NCBI GenBank assembly: GCA_050117315.1
Contig: JASFMY010000112.1
Coordinates: 1 to 24,081 of the forward strand
DNA length: 24,081 nucleotides
Direction of reading: 5' to 3'
Source of the DNA: JANQIV01 sp050117315
Lineage (GTDB): Bacteria; Bacteroidota; Ignavibacteria; Ignavibacteriales; Melioribacteraceae
Shown here one piece after another: positions 7,932 to 14,688 of this stretch (position 1 is the stretch's first letter; each line of letters opens with the position of its first letter). Made by a program: the position numbers and the translations under genes. The notes below the pieces were generated by a model that made no database searches, was not told where the DNA came from, and saw nothing but the letters and a program-made list of their open reading frames with translations.

Positions 7932-7962
7932 TTGACAGGTTTTCTTATAAATACTATATTTG
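7932..7962 (+). promoter_or_regulatory. Bacteroidota-type promoter of rpsT
   Basis: TTG at 7932-7934 (within TTTG) is followed after 20 nt by TATATTTG at 7955-7962, an exact match to the TTTG-N(19-21)-TAnnTTTG consensus. Transcription should start about 7 nt later, near 7970, giving a leader of roughly 24 nt before the rpsT ATG at 7994, with AAGGAAAAG as ribosome-binding site. This is one of the two clearest promoters in the window. Confidence 0.8.
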
Positions 7963-7993
7963 TAGCTCTGTAAAATTAAAACTAAGGAAAAGA

Positions 7994-8251
7994 ATGGCTC
8001 ACCATAAGTCTGCAAAAAAAAGAATTAAGGTTAATGAAACCAAACGCTTAAGAAATAAAGCTGCCCTGTCAAAAATTAATACCCTCATTAAAAAAGTTCA
8101 CGGTGCCGAAAATAAAAGCGAAGCTGAAAAGATTTTGAAAGAAACCATATCGGCAATTGATAAAAATGTCGGTAAAGGCAGGCTCCATAAAAATACAGGT
8201 GCAAGAAAAAAATCATCATTAACAAAATTTGTAAATAGCTTGAAAGATTAA
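7994..8251 (+). CDS. rpsT: 30S ribosomal protein S20
   Basis: This 85-residue, strongly basic protein opens MAHHKSAKKRIK, contains NETKRLRNKAALS, and ends with the RLHKNTGARKKSSLTKFV block diagnostic of S20. S20 binds the 5' domain of 16S rRNA early in 30S assembly. The length is typical. It is transcribed alone from a strong promoter, and its stop codon lies inside the stem of a perfect bidirectional terminator. As usual for this protein it is flanked by unrelated genes. Confidence 0.97.
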   Translation: MAHHKSAKKRIKVNETKRLRNKAALSKINTLIKKVHGAENKSEAEKILKETISAIDKNVGKGRLHKNTGARKKSSLTKFVNSLKD

Positions 8252-8281
8252 AATGCCGCACTACACGGCATTTTAATCTTT
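8243..8281. terminator. Bidirectional terminator covering both stop codons
   Basis: AAAGATTAAAATGCCG (8243-8258) and CGGCATTTTAATCTTT (8266-8281) form a perfect 16-bp inverted repeat with a 7-nt loop. The GC-rich CGGC/GCCG core lies next to the loop, followed by a T-rich tract on either strand. Both convergent genes, rpsT and the nucleotidyltransferase, end in AAA GAT TAA, and these codons form the outer stem. The arrangement serves both strands with one structure. Confidence 0.85.
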
Positions 8282-9697
8282 ATCAATAATTAAATCATTA
8301 CCTTCTATCTGCGGCAAATAAAACCTGACACGTATTACATTCCCGTTAAAATCAATTTCTCTTTTGACCCGTTTATTTATAAGAATTGAATGCTCAATAT
8401 TCACTTCATCGTCAATTTTTGAATTCCTAATTTCAGATAATCCACTGATTTTTACGTTGCACCCGATATCGCAGTTACCAAGAATCGAAATGTTTCTACC
8501 AATCAAAACATTGTCGCCTATTTTAACATCACCGTCAATAACCGAGTTATCTGCTATTTTTATATTCATTCCTAATTCTATGCTGCCGTTTAATTTGGTA
8601 TTCCTTCCTGTCGATAATCCGTAATTCGGTTTTACACCCTTACCGATGGAGACACCTTTGCCGATTTGAATATCAAGGGGCAACCCTTTTTTATCCATTT
8701 GAATTAGTTGTTCAATTACATTCTCGTGAATGTAAAAATCATTAGGGTCTTCAATATAAATCAGGTCTTTAATTTTATTGTAAGCCAATGACTTGGCAAT
8801 CTCTTCCATCTCCTTTAAAACTGACTTATTATTGAATCCCATTATTATATGATCTTCTTCCGGTGCTATTGCTCCAACATTAAGTCCTTCTTTGTTAAAA
8901 AGGTCGATCAAATCGGTTAAGTAAATTTCTTTTTGAATATTATTGGATTCAATTTTGTGAATCAGTTCAACCAAGTAATTATATTTATAAGCAAATACGC
9001 CTGAGTTAAATTCTCTATTTTCAAGCAACTCTTTTTTTGTATATGAATATTTTCTTCCGTTATACTCTAATTCCCTTTTCTCATCTGCTTTTAGACTTAA
9101 AATGTCTTTGTATTCCAGTATTTCTATTACTTTGTTACAATCCTCGCCGGAAATTCTTCCTTCGTCATCAAATTCCTTCACACGGATAATCCTTCCGTAA
9201 TAATTCTCCAGAATATTTCCTTTAAACATTCCCGTTAAAACCATCATATCATTTTGTGAATTCTCAAACTCGCTCTTAAACATTTTTAATGTTGTATCGT
9301 CAATCAATCCCATATCTCCGGGTAAAACATAAACATTACCGTCATAATTTGGATCCGGTATTTTTTCCAAACCCACCTGTACGGCATGTCCGGTTCCGTT
9401 TTGTTCAGACTGGTATGCAAAAGAATTATTTTCTTTCTTGCCAATCGAGTTTATTACTTCCAGAGCTTTAATGCCGACAACTATTATTGAGTTCGGATTT
9501 GTCAGGCCGGATTTACATGAATTATAAACTCTCTCAACAGTAGTGATTCCCCAGAGTTTATGAAGCATTTTTGAAGTGTTTGACTTAATTCTTTTCCCGT
9601 GGCCGGCAGCCAAAATAATTGCAGTATCTTTTTTTTCGCCGTCAAAAGAAGAGGAATTTTCTGTAATTGCTCGGTGGATTTCACTAATATTGTTCAT
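8273..9697 (-). CDS. GlmU-like NTP transferase with degenerate left-handed beta-helix
   Basis: The product is 474 residues from the ATG at 9697; an in-frame GTG at 9706 would add three. The N-terminal nucleotidyltransferase (about 22-290) carries IILAAGHGKRIKSNTSKMLHKL (the GlmU LAAG.G.RM...PK.LH motif), YQSEQNGTGHAV, the metal-binding LPGDMGL, NSGVFAYK and EIYLTDLI. It thus keeps the uridyltransferase logic of GlmU (sugar-1-phosphate plus UTP to UDP-sugar). The C-terminal part (about 345-450) has hexapeptide repeats (IGKGVSIG, IGDNVLIG) of a left-handed beta-helix. It lacks the KA.HL.Y.GDA and N.GAGT motifs of the GlmU acetyltransferase site. It is better called a monofunctional GlmU-related sugar nucleotidyltransferase than GlmU; the sugar is unknown. 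Confidence 0.78.
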   Translation of the reverse strand: MNNISEIHRAITENSSSFDGEKKDTAIILAAGHGKRIKSNTSKMLHKLWGITTVERVYNSCKSGLTNPNSIIVVGIKALEVINSIGKKENNSFAYQSEQNGTGHAVQVGLEKIPDPNYDGNVYVLPGDMGLIDDTTLKMFKSEFENSQNDMMVLTGMFKGNILENYYGRIIRVKEFDDEGRISGEDCNKVIEILEYKDILSLKADEKRELEYNGRKYSYTKKELLENREFNSGVFAYKYNYLVELIHKIESNNIQKEIYLTDLIDLFNKEGLNVGAIAPEEDHIIMGFNNKSVLKEMEEIAKSLAYNKIKDLIYIEDPNDFYIHENVIEQLIQMDKKGLPLDIQIGKGVSIGKGVKPNYGLSTGRNTKLNGSIELGMNIKIADNSVIDGDVKIGDNVLIGRNISILGNCDIGCNVKISGLSEIRNSKIDDEVNIEHSILINKRVKREIDFNGNVIRVRFYLPQIEGNDLIIDKD

Positions 9698-9817
9698 CGA
9701 ATTCACTTTATCAATATGATATGAATTTTTATGAAACCTAAATTACGAATTTGATGTCATATATCTAAATTCATAATTTAAGTTACTGTTAATTTAGAAT
9801 AATATAAGGGTATAGTT

Positions 9818-10279
9818 ATGCGTTCATCTATTGTTTTGTTTCTTTTATGTCTTTTTACCTTAATTAGTGCTGAGAATTTAGAAAGTAGTAGAAACAGAAT
9901 AGGAGTTGGTTTAATTTTAGGAGAACCGACAGGTTTTTCCGGTAAATACTGGATTAATGAATTTGAAGCAGTTGATGTTGGAATTGCATATTCATTTATA
10001 GGAAACAGTTCTTTCTCATTGCATGCTGATTATTTGTACCACGATCTTGATATGATAATTGACAAACATGAAATCCCGGTTTATTACGGTTTCGGTTTTA
10101 GATACAGGGCTTTAGACGACGACGCAGCGATCGGTGCACGGGGCGTAATGGGAGTTCTGTGGTATGATAAAAAATACCCGATTGACGTGTTTTTCGAAAT
10201 TGCTCCGGTATTTGAATTGTTTCCGTCAACTTCATTAAGCTTTGATATTGCAATTGGAGGCAGGTATTACTTTAAATAG
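9818..10279 (+). CDS. Small outer-membrane beta-barrel protein (DUF3996-like)
   Basis: This 153-residue protein has a signal peptide (MRSSIVLFLLCLFTLISA, cleaved near residue 18). Alternating amphipathic strands follow, with the opening motif IGVGLILGEPTGFSGKYW and a C-terminal strand ending in Tyr-Tyr-Phe-Lys (GGRYYFK), as in outer-membrane barrels recognised by BamA. The G.G...G.PTG...KYW opening and overall size resemble DUF3996/BAPKO_0422-type porin-like proteins; the family assignment is by memory of the motif. An AAGGG ribosome-binding site lies about 9 nt upstream. The gene is divergent from the nucleotidyltransferase gene, separated by about 120 nt with no perfect promoter match. Confidence 0.7.
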   Translation: MRSSIVLFLLCLFTLISAENLESSRNRIGVGLILGEPTGFSGKYWINEFEAVDVGIAYSFIGNSSFSLHADYLYHDLDMIIDKHEIPVYYGFGFRYRALDDDAAIGARGVMGVLWYDKKYPIDVFFEIAPVFELFPSTSLSFDIAIGGRYYFK

Positions 10280-10474
10280 CCAATGAAATGAATCATTATT
10301 AGATATCTCGGAAACCTTACAAAGATACAACTGATGACTCATCCGATAATAAAACAATTGAGATTTTGTTGAAGATTTTAAAAATGAAATAGTCTTAAAT
10401 ATAAAAAAATCAGAATGTTATGCTTGAAGCGGGTCATTTACAAATCTTTCAAAGATCATTTTTAATTTCAATAG

Positions 10475-10850
10475 AAAAGTAGAGGGATAGTTAGTTGTAA
10501 TGTTAAACTGCTTATTGAGAAATATTTAGACAGGGAAGTATATTTTATTTCAAACAAAGAAGATAGAACTGGATTCATCATAAAACTAATAAAAAACAAA
10601 TATTTACTCTTGTTACGTTTTTCTATCCGGTTGCAACTTTTACCTTCTTTCACTTTCCTTACTTCACATAAAGTGCCATTAAAATATTTAGTTCATAGGA
10701 TAGTTAACTAAGAATTTAATTTGCTCAAAATTGTAACTGAACGTTACGAACAATATTTAAACATGCGCCAATATTTTTACAAACTTGAAAACCGCTGGCC
10801 GGATTCACCTTTTGGGAGTAAGTTTCAAACAGTGATAAAAGATACCGCAT
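10475..10850 (+). pseudogene. Probable gene remnant, family not recognised
   Basis: One plus-strand frame is open from 10475 to a TAA at 10709-10711, then open again in the same frame to a TAA at 10850. Both parts look like real protein: NVKLLIEKYLDREVYFISN in the first, and LLKIVTERYEQYLN, YFYKLENRWPDSPFG and KFQTVIKDTA in the second, followed after the stop by KHVFGAVDYIPL. There is no good start codon or upstream ribosome-binding site. This fits a decayed gene of at least 130 codons with two nonsense changes. I do not recognise the family. Confidence 0.4.
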
Positions 10851-10926
10851 AAAAACATGTGTTTGGGGCTGTCGATTATATTCCGTTACATCCCTAATTG
10901 ATAAAATCATTCTCTTTTATAATTGT

Positions 10927-10934
10927 TATATTTG
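10927..10934 (+). promoter_or_regulatory. -7 box for the TfoX-C/transporter pair
   Basis: TATATTTG (exact TAnnTTTG) lies 26 nt upstream of the ATG at 10961. The nearest upstream TTG (10898-10900) is 26 nt away, longer than consensus, so the -33 element is uncertain. Confidence 0.5.
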
Positions 10935-10960
10935 CAAACCTCTGATACATAAAAGAACTT

Positions 10961-11227
10961 ATGAAAACGAAAAAAAGCGAAATTACAAAACTGAGAAACC
11001 TCGGCCCTACATCGGAAAAATTGTTAAATTCTATAGATGTTTATACCTTGGATGATATAAAAGAATTAACACCCGTTGTAATTTTCCATATATTAAAATC
11101 AAGAGGTTATAATGTGACGCTAAATATGGTTTATGCACTACAGGGTGCAATTATGGATTTGCATTATCTTGAAGTGCCGGAAGACATAAAAAAAGAATTA
11201 AAAGAGGAAATAGAAAGAACAAAATAA
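10961..11227 (+). CDS. Stand-alone TfoX C-terminal-domain protein
   Basis: This 88-residue protein consists almost entirely of one domain: LRNLGPTSEKLLNSIDVYTLDDIKELTP (about 11-38), then a helical region with ILKSRGYNVTLNMVYALQGAI (about 44-65) and LEVPEDIK. This matches the TfoX C-terminal domain, a helix-hairpin-helix-like module with the pattern LRNLGP.S...L...GI.T...L...G and NLLYALEGA. In Gammaproteobacteria, full-length TfoX/Sxy activates competence with CRP. Here the N-terminal domain is absent, so a competence role should not be assumed. Its stop overlaps the start of the transporter gene by one base (TAATG). Confidence 0.82.
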   Translation: MKTKKSEITKLRNLGPTSEKLLNSIDVYTLDDIKELTPVVIFHILKSRGYNVTLNMVYALQGAIMDLHYLEVPEDIKKELKEEIERTK

Positions 11228-11889
11228 TGTTAACAGCAATTTTAAAAATAGAAGACACAAACAAACTTTATAGATTAGCAACCGTACTTGCCGTAATAAC
11301 AATTCTTTATAATTTGATTGAAGGTCTTATCTCCGTTTATTTCGGGTATGATGACGAAACTCTTGCCCTATTCGGTTTCGGCGTTGATTCCTTTGTTGAA
11401 GTAATTTCAGGCGCAGGAATTTTACACATGCTAACGAGAATAAAATTAAACCCAGATACAAGCAGAGATAATTTCGAAAAGACAGCGCTAAAAATTACGG
11501 GCACGGGTTTTTATGTTTTAACTGCCGGAATTGTTGTTACTTCTATTATAAACTTAATTACTTCACACGCACCGGACACAACTTTTTGGGGAGTTGTCAT
11601 TTCATCAATATCTATCGTCACCATGTGGGTGCTGATTCAATTTAAATTGACTGTCGGCAAGAAACTTAATTCAAATGCAATTATTGCAGATGCCAATTGC
11701 ACAAAGGCGTGTTTATATTTATCTATAATTTTGCTTGCATCAAGTTTGGGATACGAGTTAACGGGAATCGGCGGAATAGATTCTATCGGGGCACTGGCAA
11801 TTGCTTACTTTACTTTTAAAGAAGGGAGAGAATCATTCGAAAAAACAAAAGGCGGCCACTGCGGGTGCGACGATGAGTGCAGCGCCTAA
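11227..11889 (+). CDS. CDF/TMEM163-like cation transporter, transmembrane domain only
   Basis: This 220-residue integral membrane protein has about six hydrophobic segments (about 18-40, 48-66, 90-110, 120-142, 158-175, 180-196). The second segment contains FGFGVDSFVEVISG, and the fifth is preceded by IIADANCTKAC. These match the paired Asp/His metal-site helices II and V of cation diffusion facilitators, in the variant form seen in TMEM163-like transporters. The usual cytoplasmic C-terminal metallochaperone-like domain is absent. It is replaced by a short His/Cys-rich tail (GGHCGCDDECSA) that could bind zinc, cobalt or a similar metal. It is translationally coupled to the TfoX-C gene. Substrate and direction are inference only. 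Confidence 0.75.
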   Translation: MLTAILKIEDTNKLYRLATVLAVITILYNLIEGLISVYFGYDDETLALFGFGVDSFVEVISGAGILHMLTRIKLNPDTSRDNFEKTALKITGTGFYVLTAGIVVTSIINLITSHAPDTTFWGVVISSISIVTMWVLIQFKLTVGKKLNSNAIIADANCTKACLYLSIILLASSLGYELTGIGGIDSIGALAIAYFTFKEGRESFEKTKGGHCGCDDECSA

Positions 11890-11986
11890 GCTTATCTTAT
11901 TAACTCTGTTTTAAGCAATCAGGTAGTTTAGATTAGAGAATTTATACATTTTACTATTCTCCAAAATTTAAATAATTCTTTACGAA

Positions 11987-12075
11987 CTTAGCGTTTATTT
12001 CCTTTGCGTTTTCTGCGTGGACCGAAATGTTTTGTTTCACGCAAAGCACACAAAGTTTATGCTAAGAACGCAAAG
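11987..12075. repeat. Imperfect palindromic intergenic element
   Basis: Between the convergent transporter and creD-like genes, CTTAGC (11987-11992) pairs with GCTAAG (12061-12066), and CTTTGCGT (12002-12009) pairs with ACGCAAAG (12039-12046). A further ACGCAAAG occurs at 12068-12075. The GC-richer, dyad-rich unit of about 90 bp stands out from the AT-rich surroundings. It resembles dispersed palindromic intergenic repeats; it may also end transcription from both sides. Confidence 0.5.
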
Positions 12076-12096
12076 ACAATAGTTACTCAAACCTTT

Positions 12097-13401
12097 TCAT
12101 AAATTCGTATTAAAATTACCTTTCCTATCCATTACTTCGAACCAATTAATTTTTCGTGTAGCCAGCATAATTATTGCCAGAATTATAAACAATGCAATAT
12201 TGCCCAACAGTAACGACAAATCCTGTAATTGTAAAATCACATACATGAACCCGTAAAAGAAAACTAATACCCCGCTGATCACAAAGCCTATCCTCGAATC
12301 GGAATAAATGCTTCTCACATAAAATGTTATTAAAATTAAAACCAGAAGGCTCGATATCAAATATGAATACTGAAACAACATATATTCAGAAAGGGAAAGC
12401 AGTAAAGAATAAAATATAACAAGCACCAGCCCGACAAATAAGTATTGGATCGGATGGATCACTTTTTTACTAAATACTTCAATCATGAAAAAAGTAATAA
12501 ACGTAAGAATGATTATCATTATTCCGTATTTTGTAGTTCTCATGGTTTTTTGATATTCGTCAACAGGCAACAACAGGTTGACTCCAAAAGCAGAACCAAA
12601 AATGTTATGCTGATTGTTGTGCCACATCTGCGGGTAGTTTCTATTGAAATGATTTATTTTCCATTCAGCGCTAAACCCGTTTTCATTAAGCGTTCTTTTC
12701 ACCGGCAAAAACTCTCCTGTAAACCCAGGGTTATTCCATTCGGAGCTAACAATTACCTTCGTCATCTTTCCAACAGGAAGAAAGTTAAGAGATTTGCTCC
12801 CCCTTATTGATAAATTAATTTCAAACTTTGCGTCAGTGTTATTTCCTACATTTACGAATGTATGAACCCCGCTTTGCAAAACACCTTTGTCTCTTAAGCC
12901 CGGCACTAATTCGTATTCCTTTCCATTCAGCTTAATAGAAATATTTTCTTTGATACCTTTCATATCACTTATGTTCAAAGACATGAATTGATAGAAAGAA
13001 GATTTTTGATCAATCATGTTTTCAATAAAATTTGTTTTTGAGAAACTGCCTTTGATTTTAATATCGGCATTATAAAGTACAGTTTCATAAATTCCACGGT
13101 TTCTAATTTCGGGGGTAACATTGCATTCGTAACTCAAATCATTCGGCAGGATATGCACCATGTTACGGTATTGATTTGTTTCACCTAAACTATTTTCCTT
13201 TTGTACTACTTCTTCAATTGTTAAAATGGGGCCGGTAATAGTCTGCTGGTCAGCCCAACTCCGGTTAATATCATTAATAGCTTCGTTTCTGTATTGAACT
13301 CTCTCGTCAATTAAGGAGCCTATCATTGAGAGGGGTATTAGCAGCAAAAGAATTATCACAGCAATTATGATAATCCTAATTATAATGGATTCTTTTTTCA
13401 T
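12097..13401 (-). CDS. CreD-family inner-membrane protein
   Basis: This 434-residue protein has an N-terminal membrane anchor (about 7-29), a large extracytoplasmic region (about 30-295, containing the conserved INRSWADQQTITGPILTI block near the start), and five or six C-terminal membrane helices (about 298-425). This architecture and the W..Q...GP.L..P-like motif match CreD (DUF4450/COG4452-type) proteins. E. coli CreD is linked to the CreBC regulon and to colicin and beta-lactam phenotypes, but its activity is unknown. No creB/creC pair is adjacent. The gene follows hflX by 21 nt with an AAAAAAGG ribosome-binding site and is probably the last gene of the five-gene unit. Confidence 0.88.
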   Translation of the reverse strand: MKKESIIIRIIIIAVIILLLLIPLSMIGSLIDERVQYRNEAINDINRSWADQQTITGPILTIEEVVQKENSLGETNQYRNMVHILPNDLSYECNVTPEIRNRGIYETVLYNADIKIKGSFSKTNFIENMIDQKSSFYQFMSLNISDMKGIKENISIKLNGKEYELVPGLRDKGVLQSGVHTFVNVGNNTDAKFEINLSIRGSKSLNFLPVGKMTKVIVSSEWNNPGFTGEFLPVKRTLNENGFSAEWKINHFNRNYPQMWHNNQHNIFGSAFGVNLLLPVDEYQKTMRTTKYGIMIIILTFITFFMIEVFSKKVIHPIQYLFVGLVLVIFYSLLLSLSEYMLFQYSYLISSLLVLILITFYVRSIYSDSRIGFVISGVLVFFYGFMYVILQLQDLSLLLGNIALFIILAIIMLATRKINWFEVMDRKGNFNTNL

Positions 13402-13422
13402 AATACCTTTTTTAATTAATGT

Positions 13423-14688
13423 TTAAGACCTTTTCAGCAAGCTTTGAATTTTACGATGAGCTGAATTGCTTGCAAAGTAAGAGAGATGGACGTCTTCATC
13501 ATCATATTTTGTGTCAATAATATTCACAAGCGAATGTACTGTAGAAATCAATTTCGAATCTTTAACATTAATTTTAATCGAATGTTCCACAAAACTTGAT
13601 TTGTAAAATTGGGCGAATAAATTTTTTAAAGATGAAATATTGATGCCTCTTTGCGCAGAAATTATTATAGAGTTTTCATATTTGTTTGAAACGTAATCAA
13701 TAGTCTCTTTGTTTTCCAGGGCATCAACTTTGTTGAATATTTTTATCTGCTGCTTTTTGCCGCATCCCATTTCTTTAAGTGTTTCTTCCACGACGTTGAT
13801 GTGGTCTTCAAAAAACGGGTGCGAAATATCAATTACGTGCAGGATAAAATCGGCATCGCGGACAACGTTTAAAGTAGACTTAAAAGATGCAACAAGGTTG
13901 TGCGGCAGTTTTCTTATAAAGCCTACCGTATCACTGATCATTATTTTTTGATTTTTCGAAATATCATACGAACGGGTTGTTGAATCCAAAGTAGCAAACA
14001 GTTTATCTTCAGCAAGAACTTCTGCATTTGTAATCAAATTTAACAAAGTTGATTTGCCCGCATTTGTGTATCCGACCAACGAAGCATTCACAAACTTTTT
14101 ACGCTGCAGGCTCTTTGTTACATTCTGCGATTCTATTTTCTTTAATTTTCTTTTAAGCTTGCTTATGCGTGTTCTAATTAATCTTCTATCTGTTTCTATC
14201 TGCGTTTCGCCCGGCCCCTTTGTACCGATTCCGCCGTACTGTTTGGAAAGGTGTGTCCAGGCTCTTGTTAAACGCGGGAGCATGTATTGAAGCTGCGCAA
14301 GCTCTACTTGGGTTTTCGCTTCATTGGTTTTTGCATGAGATGCAAATATGTCTAGTATTAATCCGCTCCGGTCGAGAATTTTTTTATCGAACAATCTTTC
14401 TAAATTCCTTACCTGTGTCGGGTTAAGGTCATCGTCAAAGATGATTAAGTTAACATCATTGAGCTCAACCAGTTGATTGATTTCTTCGGCTTTACCTTTC
14501 CCGATAAAATATGTCGGATCAATTCGTGCCTTTTCTTGGGTTATTTTAAAGACTGTTTCAGCGCCTGCAGTATCTGCAAGCAATTCAAGTTCATCAAGGT
14601 GTTCGGAAGCTAATTCCTTCGTTGTATCACCGGTAATCAAACCTATTAAAACCGCGCGTTCGATTTGTTTATTGTTTGTTTCAATCAT
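13423..14688 (-). CDS. hflX: GTPase HflX
   Basis: This 421-residue protein has the HflX N-terminal domain (about 10-130), the signature YGGIGTKGPGETQIETDRR (151-169), a basic coiled linker (about 170-200) and the GTPase core. The core has G1 GYTNAGKS (206-213), G2 around the Thr of TLDSTTR, G3 DTVG (253-256) and G4 NKVD (319-322). HflX binds the 50S subunit and splits stalled 70S ribosomes, notably under heat or antibiotic stress. The start overlaps the end of the upstream VWA-protein gene as ATGA, so translation is coupled. Nothing is missing relative to functional family members. Confidence 0.96.
   Translation of the reverse strand: MIETNNKQIERAVLIGLITGDTTKELASEHLDELELLADTAGAETVFKITQEKARIDPTYFIGKGKAEEINQLVELNDVNLIIFDDDLNPTQVRNLERLFDKKILDRSGLILDIFASHAKTNEAKTQVELAQLQYMLPRLTRAWTHLSKQYGGIGTKGPGETQIETDRRLIRTRISKLKRKLKKIESQNVTKSLQRKKFVNASLVGYTNAGKSTLLNLITNAEVLAEDKLFATLDSTTRSYDISKNQKIMISDTVGFIRKLPHNLVASFKSTLNVVRDADFILHVIDISHPFFEDHINVVEETLKEMGCGKKQQIKIFNKVDALENKETIDYVSNKYENSIIISAQRGINISSLKNLFAQFYKSSFVEHSIKINVKDSKLISTVHSLVNIIDTKYDDEDVHLSYFASNSAHRKIQSLLKRS

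Larger units (their letters stand above)
10280..10960. other. Gene-poor stretch with decayed coding sequence
   Basis: About 680 nt without an intact gene. The left part (10280-10470) holds only short open segments with coding-like composition, for example an open run giving EDFKNEIVLNIKKSE. The right part (10475-10850) is described separately as a probable gene remnant. No tRNA-like, CRISPR or strong terminator structure was seen. The extreme right contains the promoter of the TfoX-C gene. Confidence 0.5.

Noticed and set aside
8273..9697. Full bifunctional GlmU
   Set aside because: The acetyltransferase motifs are missing from the beta-helix, although the uridyltransferase motifs are present.
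10961..11227. Competence regulator TfoX
   Set aside because: Only the C-terminal domain is present, and no competence genes are near.
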